From contig JAGLFC010000073.1 in NCBI GenBank assembly GCA_023144715.1, positions 1 to 14,426 of the forward strand: a stretch of DNA of 14,426 nucleotides, read 5' to 3'. The translations under genes were made by a program, and so were the position numbers. This stretch comes from Gammaproteobacteria bacterium (GTDB lineage Bacteria > Pseudomonadota > Gammaproteobacteria > GRL18). Within the stretch, counting starts at the first letter, position 1. Each line of letters opens with the position of its first letter. The notes beneath the pieces are model-generated. The model made no database searches. It worked only from the letters and a program-made list of their open reading frames with translations, and was not told the DNA's origin. This document shows positions 8,614 through 14,426 of this stretch, one piece after another.

Positions 8614-8662
8614 AATGATTGTATTTTCCATGAATATTTTTTAAACTTTAGGTCATTGTTTT

Positions 8663-8902
8663 ATGAAAAAACGTAAATTGGGTCAAAAAGTCTCTTTATT
8701 TTTTGCAATTTTTTGTTACGTAATGGCACTTGTGTCCATTATATTTTCTTTTATTTGGAAAGGTGATCACGGTACTCAAGATCCTATTTATGCCAGTGCA
8801 TTGGCCAGTATTTTCTTTTTTGCTTGTTGTGGTGTGGTGTTACAAACAATTGCCAATACTAATTTACCTGATATGAGCTTTCAATCGGACTCTGATCGTT
8901 AA
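8663..8902 (+). CDS. Small two-helix inner-membrane protein of unknown function
   Basis: A 79-residue protein with a basic N-terminus (KKRKLGQK), one hydrophobic helix at about 11-32, a short polar loop (KGDHGTQDP), a second helix at about 43-63 that includes a CC pair (55-56), and an acidic C-terminal tail. The positive-inside pattern suggests both ends are cytoplasmic. I do not recognise a named family, although the GTQDP-x-x-ASALASI-FFF-C-G-V-L pattern looks like a conserved protein rather than random sequence. The ribosome binding site is weak (AGG about 10 bases upstream). It begins 49 bases after the transposon-like end and is followed 36 bases later by an outer-membrane protein gene, so it may be the first gene of an envelope operon. 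Confidence 0.7.
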   Translation: MKKRKLGQKVSLFFAIFCYVMALVSIIFSFIWKGDHGTQDPIYASALASIFFFACCGVVLQTIANTNLPDMSFQSDSDR

Positions 8903-8938
8903 AATTTACTTTTTTTATTTTATCTCTTATATAGAACC

Positions 8939-9796
8939 ATGAAAACACTATTTTTATTTTCCCTTGTGATGTTGTATACCCCTATTGTATTCGCAAATAC
9001 CATTCATTCGAGTGTTTTAAATTATTTTGAAGTGAAAGATTATTCAGGATCACTACAAAAAAAGGATGCCATTGTGTATGGTTTAGGGATTGATGTTCAT
9101 TACAAAGATTCTTCTTATAAAGTTAATTACGAATCTGCACAGGCAGACACCAAGCAGCCTCCCCTAAAAAAAGATTTAAATTATCAAAAAATATTTTTTA
9201 AATATGGATATAAATTAAATGATCGCTTTAAATTTAATATTAATTATGCCAATATTTTACACGATAATATTGCTATAACAGATGATGGAAAAGTATATGG
9301 AGCAGGACTGACTTATACATTTAATAAACAATCCTCAATGAATGTCACTCAATTTTATACTGATTATGATGATTTTAATGTGTATCAAAGTGATTTAAAC
9401 GTCTATTATAAAATAAAGATTAACGATATAAAATTTAATCTCAGCTCAATGATCAAATATATAGATATTGATGAAGAAAATCAGAATTCTTTTCTAAAAA
9501 ATGCCGATAATAGTTATTTAACCTCGGGAATAAAATTACACTCACATTATAAAACCTATCATTTTGGAGCCGGTGCTTATTTTGGAAAAAGAGCATTTGC
9601 GGTGATGAATGATGGTTTTAAAGTACAACATCATGCGATGGAATTTAATAGTACTTACGCGATTGGTGTAGGAAAAAATATAGGTGACTTTGTCGTTCGT
9701 CTACAGTATATTGACCAAAGAGCAACAGAAATGCCTCTCAATAATAAAGATGTAAAAATAAAGGTATTTCGTCTTATCGCCAATTATAAATTTTAA
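8939..9796 (+). CDS. Outer-membrane beta-barrel-like protein with signal peptide
   Basis: A 285-residue protein with a clear Sec signal peptide (hydrophobic LFLFSLVMLYTPIVFA, cleavage likely after Ala19). The mature part consists of alternating polar and aromatic/hydrophobic strands with short turns (for example KIFFKYGYKLNDRFKFNINYANIL and YGAGLTYTFNKQSSMNVTQFYTDY, read in part), and it ends in FRLIANYKF with a terminal Phe, the usual signal for the BAM assembly machinery. About twelve strands seem possible. I cannot assign a porin family or substrate. No strong Shine-Dalgarno is seen before the ATG. The gene lies 36 bases after the small membrane protein gene and 34 bases before an OmpA-type lipoprotein gene, which suggests a joint role in the cell envelope. 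Function is inferred from features only. Confidence 0.75.
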   Translation: MKTLFLFSLVMLYTPIVFANTIHSSVLNYFEVKDYSGSLQKKDAIVYGLGIDVHYKDSSYKVNYESAQADTKQPPLKKDLNYQKIFFKYGYKLNDRFKFNINYANILHDNIAITDDGKVYGAGLTYTFNKQSSMNVTQFYTDYDDFNVYQSDLNVYYKIKINDIKFNLSSMIKYIDIDEENQNSFLKNADNSYLTSGIKLHSHYKTYHFGAGAYFGKRAFAVMNDGFKVQHHAMEFNSTYAIGVGKNIGDFVVRLQYIDQRATEMPLNNKDVKIKVFRLIANYKF

Positions 9797-9830
9797 ATAC
9801 ACCATAAAAAATAATAAATGGATACATAAT

Positions 9831-10520
9831 ATGTTTAAAATATATCAATCACAAAAGATCAAAACCTACAAGAAACCGCTATTAGGCAGCAGTATTTTAT
9901 TAATCAGTTTACTATTAGGGGCATGCACCACTATTGATCCTTATACCAGAGAAACGAAAACAAGCAATGCCGTCAAAGGAGCAGGAATTGGTGCTTTAGG
10001 TGGTGCCGTCATTGGTGTTTTAGCAGGTGATAATAGAAAATCGGCATTAATTGGTGCTGGAGTAGGAGCTCTAGCAGGCGGTGGTACTGGTTATTATATG
10101 GATGTTCAAGAAGCTAAACTCCGCCAAGACCTTGAAGCAACAGGGGTCAGTGTGATGCGCCAAGGCGATTCTATTATATTAGTCATGCCTGGCAATATTA
10201 CCTTTAATACTGACTCAAGTAATGTTTCTGCTAATTTTTATTCTGTACTCAGTTCTGTGGCTATGGTCATCAATAAGTATGAAAAAACCTATGTAGATAT
10301 TTATGGTTATACCGATAATGTGGGTCAAGCAGCTTATAATATGACCTTATCACAACAGCGGGCAGATTCTGTTTCTCAATATTTACAAACCAGACAGGTA
10401 TTAAGACAAAGAATTTCTACTCGTGGTGAAGGCGAAAATAACCCAATTGCAAGTAATGATACTCCACAAGGACGTGCTCAAAATCGTCGTGTTGAAATCA
10501 GATTAACACCATTAACTTAA
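9831..10520 (+). CDS. OmpA-family lipoprotein with glycine-zipper domain
   Basis: A 229-residue lipoprotein predicted to link the outer membrane to peptidoglycan. A rather long basic n-region (about 16 residues) precedes a hydrophobic stretch and the lipobox LLGAC with Cys32. Residue +2 is Thr, not Asp, which favours outer-membrane sorting. Residues about 46-92 are a glycine zipper (GAGIGALGGAVIGVLAG and IGAGVGALAGGGTGYYMD). Residues about 112-226 are an OmpA domain with NITFNTDSS, GYTDNVG and LSQQRADSV; D162 and R177 correspond to E. coli OmpA D271 and R286, which bind diaminopimelate. It ends with the usual NRRVEIRL. The layout is like YiaD. The stop lies 8 bases from the stop of the convergent prlC gene. 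Confidence 0.9.
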   Translation: MFKIYQSQKIKTYKKPLLGSSILLISLLLGACTTIDPYTRETKTSNAVKGAGIGALGGAVIGVLAGDNRKSALIGAGVGALAGGGTGYYMDVQEAKLRQDLEATGVSVMRQGDSIILVMPGNITFNTDSSNVSANFYSVLSSVAMVINKYEKTYVDIYGYTDNVGQAAYNMTLSQQRADSVSQYLQTRQVLRQRISTRGEGENNPIASNDTPQGRAQNRRVEIRLTPLT

Positions 10521-10528
10521 TGTCAATA

Positions 10529-12574
10529 TCAGTGATGTGGGCGTATTTGTTCTAATAAAGCTTCAATCTTGGGTTTACGCCCTCTGAATTGGGTGAATAA
10601 TACCATCGGTTCTTCAACACCACCCATCTCTAAAATTTTATTCAAAAAGAGTGTGCCTGTGCTTTGATCAAAAATACCTTTTTCTTCAAACAGGGAAAAG
10701 GCATCCGCTGATAATACTTCTGCCCATTTGTAGCTATAATAGCCCGCAGAATACCCACCCGCAAAGATATGTGAAAAGCTGTGTTGAAAACGGTTAAATT
10801 CAGGTGGAAAAAAAACAGCAATGTCTTGTCGAGTTTGATTTAATAGACCTTGTATTTGTGGATTGTGTAAGGGATTGGAATCACTTATTTGATACTGGCA
10901 ATGTAAATTAAAATCAAATAAAGCAAATTCAATTTGTCGTTGCATTTGCAAACCTGATTGAAAATTTTTGGCTGCCATCATTTTATTAAAGAGTTCATCA
11001 GATAAGGATTCACCTGTTTTATAGTGTTTGGCAATCAATACTAAGGACTCTTTTTGCCAAGCCCAATTTTCCATAAATTGACTGGGTAATTCTACGGCAT
11101 CCCAGAGGACACCATTAATACCAGACACAGCGGAATAATCCACTTGAGTCAACAAGTGGTGTAAGCCATGACCAAATTCATGAAACAATGTAATCACTTC
11201 ATCATGAGTGAATAAAACAGGTTGATCATCCACAGGCGTACTAAAATTACAATTTAGATACGCCACAGGAATTTGTACCTTGCCATGATCCACTAAACGA
11301 GAAATACAATCATCCATCCATGCTCCACCTCGCTTATGAGGTCGAGCATACAGATCCAGATAAAATTGACCGCGTATTACTCCTTGAACATCTTTAATTT
11401 CATAAAACTTAACGTCAGGATGCCATACATCAATGCCTCTAATGGCTTGAATATCTATCTTATAGAGTTGTTTGACAATGGTAAATAAGCCATTAATCAC
11501 CTGATTTTCTGGGAAATATTCTTTTAAGGTTTCTTGAGAAAAAGTGTATTGATATTGACGTAATTTTTCTGAAGCATAATTGAGATCCCATGCTTGTAAT
11601 TCATCAATGGCCAACTGTTGTTTTGCAAATGCTCGCACTTGTATTAAATCTTGTTGTGCAAAGGGTTTTGATTGTGCTGACAATTGCTGTAAAAAATCAA
11701 TTACTTCATCTACAGAATCGGCCATTTTTGTGGCTAATGAATAGTCCGCGTAGTGATTAAACCCTAATAATTGTGCCATTTCTTGACGTAAGTTCATAAT
11801 CTCATTCATGATCTCACTATTATCCCAACGCCCAGCGTCAGTGCCTTGATCAGAGGCTCGGGTACTATATGCGGTATAAAATTGCTGACGTAAATCACGC
11901 TGATCAGCATAGCTCATAATAGCAAAATAACTGGGAAATTGTAGATTAAAAATCCAACCTTCCAATCCTTCATGCTGTGCATTTTGTTGTGCCATTGCCA
12001 AAGCAGAATCAGGCAATCCTGCTAATTGTGTGGATTCTATAATGTGTTTTTGCCAAGCATTGGTGGCATCTAAAACATTATTTTCATACTGTGATTTTAA
12101 TTGAGAGAGTTGTTGTTTAATAATTTTAAAACGTTCTTTTTTATCCGCATCCAGTTGAATGCCTGACAGATGAAAATCACGTAATTGATTATTGATAATC
12201 TTTTTTTGTGCCTGATCCAGCGTATTATAGTAATCGCTTATTTTAAGTGTTTGAATGGCCTGATAAAGAGCTTGATTTTGCCCCAATTCAGTATGGTATT
12301 TGCTCAATAAAGATAAACATTGTTCATGAGCCGTACGTAATTCATCAGAGTTTTTTACCGCATTCAAATGACTCACAGGCGACCAAGCTCGACTCAAGCG
12401 ATTATCCATTGTTTGCATGACTTGTAATAAATTATTTTGCTGAGTCTGTTTAAGCTGTTTTTTAAGTTGTTCACGATTTTCACTCAAGAGCTGCTTAATA
12501 GCAGGTAGTATATCTTTCGCTTGGATGTCGCTAAAACGGGGTAAGCCATTAATGTCTAATAAAGGGTTGCTCAT
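10529..12574 (-). CDS. prlC: Oligopeptidase A (M3-family zinc metallopeptidase)
   Basis: Cytoplasmic thimet-oligopeptidase-type enzyme that degrades short peptides, including cleaved signal peptides. The 681-residue length matches E. coli PrlC/OpdA (680). The zinc site is HEFGH at 465-469 (two His ligands plus catalytic Glu466), with Glu495 in DAVELPSQFMENW as the third ligand. The C-terminal loop FSHIFAGGYSAGYYSYKWAEVL (about 600-621) supplies the substrate-binding His and Tyr residues of the family. The N-terminus NPLLDINGLPRFSDI matches the usual start, and GGA is 6 bases before the ATG. No truncation or frameshift is visible. It is convergent with the OmpA lipoprotein gene and divergent from the Sel1/SPOR gene, so it is probably a single-gene transcript. 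Confidence 0.96.
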   Translation of the reverse strand: MSNPLLDINGLPRFSDIQAKDILPAIKQLLSENREQLKKQLKQTQQNNLLQVMQTMDNRLSRAWSPVSHLNAVKNSDELRTAHEQCLSLLSKYHTELGQNQALYQAIQTLKISDYYNTLDQAQKKIINNQLRDFHLSGIQLDADKKERFKIIKQQLSQLKSQYENNVLDATNAWQKHIIESTQLAGLPDSALAMAQQNAQHEGLEGWIFNLQFPSYFAIMSYADQRDLRQQFYTAYSTRASDQGTDAGRWDNSEIMNEIMNLRQEMAQLLGFNHYADYSLATKMADSVDEVIDFLQQLSAQSKPFAQQDLIQVRAFAKQQLAIDELQAWDLNYASEKLRQYQYTFSQETLKEYFPENQVINGLFTIVKQLYKIDIQAIRGIDVWHPDVKFYEIKDVQGVIRGQFYLDLYARPHKRGGAWMDDCISRLVDHGKVQIPVAYLNCNFSTPVDDQPVLFTHDEVITLFHEFGHGLHHLLTQVDYSAVSGINGVLWDAVELPSQFMENWAWQKESLVLIAKHYKTGESLSDELFNKMMAAKNFQSGLQMQRQIEFALFDFNLHCQYQISDSNPLHNPQIQGLLNQTRQDIAVFFPPEFNRFQHSFSHIFAGGYSAGYYSYKWAEVLSADAFSLFEEKGIFDQSTGTLFLNKILEMGGVEEPMVLFTQFRGRKPKIEALLEQIRPHH

Positions 12575-12716
12575 ACAGTTTCCAATTGTTATTGTGTTAT
12601 TCAGGCTATTTTCTTAATTATCGCTATTGTAATGAATAAAATAAGTCGTTATATTATCAAATAAAAAAATTAAATAACAACCCGAATTAATGATCTTAAT
12701 GCTTTCTGCTTGATAC

Positions 12717-12720
12717 AGGA
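12717..12720 (+). promoter_or_regulatory. Shine-Dalgarno AGGA that favours the TTG start at 12728
   Basis: AGGA is followed by 7 bases (TATTATT) and then TTG. Another in-frame TTG at 12710 precedes this AGGA and has no purine-rich site of its own, so it is the less likely start. No ATG or GTG occurs in frame before the signal peptide. Confidence 0.6.
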
Positions 12721-12727
12721 TATTATT

Positions 12728-14398
12728 TTGTTCAATAACTCTTTTATTCATATTACTTTTTATACCTTATTATTATTTATTCTTCTATCCACTTTATCGT
12801 ATGCTAATGATGATAAAGTTTATGGCAAAGGAGCTTATTATTTTTCTCAAGGTGATTATAAAAATGCGTTTAAAATTTGGTTACCCCTTGCACAAAAAGG
12901 CAATCCAGCAGCGCAATATTCTGTTGCATTACTGTATGATCAAGGGCATGGCGTTACAAAAAATAAGGCTGAGACACTCAAATATCTTCAATTAGCCGTC
13001 AATCAGGATTTACCTGATGCACAATATTATCTAGCAATGAAATATTATTATGGTTTGAGCATCAAAAAGGATTATAGTAAAACACGAGAATTATTAATTA
13101 AAGCAGCCAAACAAGATAATTTAAAAGCACAATTTCAATTAGCCAATCTTTATAATAAAGGCGAAGGGGGTAAAGAAGATCAAGAGCAAGCCACTTATTG
13201 GTTTACAACAGCTGCTGAAAATAATTATGGCCCTGCACAACACAGCCTTGCTGCCCGTTTTCTTACAGGTAAAGGCACTAGTAGCAATATAGATAAGGGT
13301 GTTTTTTGGTTAAAAAAAGCCGTTGTTCAAAATGACTCCGATGCTCAACGTGATTTAGGATTTATGTATTATAAAGGCATTGGTGTTGATAAAAATTATC
13401 AAAAAGCCAATGAATTATTAAGGGTGCCAGCAAAAGAAGACAGTCCTATGGCTATCTATTTGTTAGGAGACATTTATGCACAGGGTGGTTATGGCATTAC
13501 ACAAGATATTAAGCAAGCAAAAAAATTCTATCAAAAAGCACAAAAACTAGGTTATAAACAAGCGGATAAAGCCATACAAAAATTATCACAACAGCCCATT
13601 GTTCATCAAACAAAAGTTCATAAAAGTGTCACTCATAAGACACCTATAATCAATCAAGCCCCTATTCATAAAAAAACACTTAATAAAAAATCATATAGCC
13701 CTACTTCAGTCGCTGTGACCCCAAAAAAATCTCTTGATAATAGATCTGCTAAAGCCAACTATTTAAACAGTAATATTCAAGGTAATGCACGTTATTTTCA
13801 AAAAATTAATGACAATTACTATACTTTACAAGTATCTTCTTCTAATAATTATCCAAACCTCCTAACATTAATAGAAAAATATTATGATGAAAATACATAT
13901 TTATTAGAAATTTCTAAAAATAAAAAACATTCTTATCTTCTCAGTTATGGCTTATATGAAAATTATAGTGATGCAAAGCAAGCCATACAATTTTTACCTA
14001 AGGCTTTTCAATTATCATCAAAACCACAAATTAGCACTGTTAAAACGATTAAAGCACTTCAAATAATTCAACAAGAACCCTCTTTAGAAGACATTCAGAT
14101 TAATAACAATATGAGTGCATTTCAACAAAGTAATAATAATGATTATACGTTGCAATTATTATCCTCCAAAAAATATTCCAGTATCACCGAATTAACAGAT
14201 AAATTTTCCGATCAATACACTTATATCTTAGCCACACCAAACAATAAAAATACGTCTTATATTCTAACGTATGGTTTATACAACAATTATAGCCAAGCTA
14301 AACAGGCCGTAAAATCACTGCCACATATATTTCAATTGCCATCAAAACCATGGATTCGTAAGGTAAAAAATATTAAAAAATTGATGACCCAAAATTAA
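12728..14398 (+). CDS. Secreted Sel1-repeat protein with two C-terminal SPOR domains
   Basis: Starting at the TTG at 12728 the protein is 556 residues. A signal peptide (hydrophobic ITFYTLLLFILLSTLSYA) is likely cut after Ala26, so the protein acts in the periplasm unless the helix stays as an anchor. Residues about 35-286 hold a TPR-like unit followed by six Sel1 repeats (for example AAQYSVALLYDQGHGV, DAQRDLGFMYYKGIGV). A linker rich in His, Lys and Ser/Thr (about 287-360) follows. Residues 364-444 and 472-552 are two SPOR domains of the DamX type, with YTLQ at the first strand and SYxLxYGLYxNYxxAKQA in the core. SPOR domains bind glycan strands lacking stem peptides at the division septum, and Sel1 repeats bind proteins, so a septal or cell-wall scaffold role is inferred. 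It is divergent from prlC; no partner gene lies within the window. Confidence 0.88.
   Translation: MFNNSFIHITFYTLLLFILLSTLSYANDDKVYGKGAYYFSQGDYKNAFKIWLPLAQKGNPAAQYSVALLYDQGHGVTKNKAETLKYLQLAVNQDLPDAQYYLAMKYYYGLSIKKDYSKTRELLIKAAKQDNLKAQFQLANLYNKGEGGKEDQEQATYWFTTAAENNYGPAQHSLAARFLTGKGTSSNIDKGVFWLKKAVVQNDSDAQRDLGFMYYKGIGVDKNYQKANELLRVPAKEDSPMAIYLLGDIYAQGGYGITQDIKQAKKFYQKAQKLGYKQADKAIQKLSQQPIVHQTKVHKSVTHKTPIINQAPIHKKTLNKKSYSPTSVAVTPKKSLDNRSAKANYLNSNIQGNARYFQKINDNYYTLQVSSSNNYPNLLTLIEKYYDENTYLLEISKNKKHSYLLSYGLYENYSDAKQAIQFLPKAFQLSSKPQISTVKTIKALQIIQQEPSLEDIQINNNMSAFQQSNNNDYTLQLLSSKKYSSITELTDKFSDQYTYILATPNNKNTSYILTYGLYNNYSQAKQAVKSLPHIFQLPSKPWIRKVKNIKKLMTQN
13817..14383 (+). repeat. Tandem duplication of an 81-residue SPOR unit inside the Sel1/SPOR gene
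   Basis: The units at 13817-14059 and 14141-14383 align without gaps at the protein level, with about 43 of 81 identical residues counted by eye, at a period of 324 bases. Shared blocks are YTLQ, SY-L-YGLY-NYS, AKQA, FQL-SKP and VK-IK-L. The second copy keeps the KPW tryptophan found in DamX-type domains; the first has KPQ. Confidence 0.8.
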
Positions 14399-14426
14399 TA
14401 GAATTTATAGATTCTGTTGCGAGAAA

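Larger units (their letters stand above)
8197..8662. other. Long divergent intergenic region between pilG and an envelope gene group
   Basis: About 465 bases without a convincing gene. The left part (8197-8450) is very AT-rich and should carry the pilG promoter. It contains one dyad at 8353-8373. The right part (about 8500-8613) is less AT-rich and ends in a transposon-like hairpin and TCAA. Short reading frames here are broken by stops and have no plausible ribosome binding sites. No tRNA-like or rho-independent terminator structure was seen. Confidence 0.6.

Noticed and set aside
8625..8660. Possible promoter TTGTAT-17-TAAACT ahead of the gene at 8663
   Set aside because: Only three of six matches in the -35 box, and the -10 would lie too close to the start codon for confidence.
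12710..12727. Upstream TTG as start of the Sel1/SPOR gene
   Set aside because: The AGGA at 12717-12720 lies downstream of it and is well spaced only for the TTG at 12728; the extra six residues add nothing to the signal peptide.
12801..12995. Plus-strand reading frame in another frame of the Sel1/SPOR gene
   Set aside because: Fully inside the repeat-bearing frame; no domain and no start signal.
14400..14415. Inverted repeat AGAAT-6-ATTCT after the last gene, as a terminator
   Set aside because: The stem is only five weak pairs and no T-run follows in the visible sequence.
1..14426. CRISPR array, tRNA or rRNA genes, riboswitch
   Set aside because: No regularly spaced direct repeats, no cloverleaf-type sequence and no rRNA-like segment were seen on either strand.

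Overview
The window is AT-rich bacterial DNA, almost fully coding. It most likely comes from a gammaproteobacterium: it carries a Pil-Chp chemosensory cluster in the same gene order as Pseudomonas (pilG-pilH-pilI-pilJ-pilK-chpA), an oligopeptidase A gene (prlC) of the usual length, and a DamX-like SPOR protein. The low GC content and the IS200/IS605-type end fit sulfur-oxidising or similar environmental gammaproteobacteria, but I cannot place the genus from sequence alone.

Positions 1-8196, all on the minus strand, hold the chemosensory operon that controls type IV pilus twitching and, in Pseudomonas, cAMP signalling. Reading from right to left these are two single-domain response regulators (pilG, pilH), a CheW-like coupling protein (pilI), the membrane chemoreceptor (pilJ), a CheR-type methyltransferase (pilK), and the N-terminal 1213 codons of a giant histidine kinase (chpA) that runs off the left edge. 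The chpA reading frame is open from a GTG start at 3641 down to base 1. Its visible part has a FimL/ChpA-like N-terminus and HPt histidines at about residues 48, 842 and 1068. The kinase, CheW and receiver domains must lie beyond the window. The gaps before pilH and pilJ are long enough to hold internal promoters, and each contains a plausible one.

Positions 8197-8662 form a divergent intergenic region of about 465 bases. Its right part (8583-8613) looks like the right end of an IS200/IS605-family transposon: a hairpin followed by a TCAA cleavage-type tetranucleotide. No transposase gene remains.

Positions 8663-10520, plus strand, hold a compact group of three envelope genes: a 79-residue two-helix membrane protein of unknown function, an outer-membrane beta-barrel-like protein, and a lipoprotein with a glycine zipper plus an OmpA peptidoglycan-binding domain. 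The gaps are 36 and 34 bases, which suggests one transcript.

Positions 10529-12574, minus strand, hold prlC, which converges on the OmpA lipoprotein gene with only 8 bases between the stop codons. Positions 12728-14398, plus strand, hold a secreted or periplasmic protein with six Sel1-type repeats, a His/Lys-rich linker and two tandem SPOR domains. Its best start is a TTG with a well-placed Shine-Dalgarno sequence.

I see no tRNA, rRNA, CRISPR array or intact mobile element. The most unusual items are the Sel1/double-SPOR protein and the transposon-end remnant with its possible fossil omega-RNA. I do not see clear evidence of a wholly new system.
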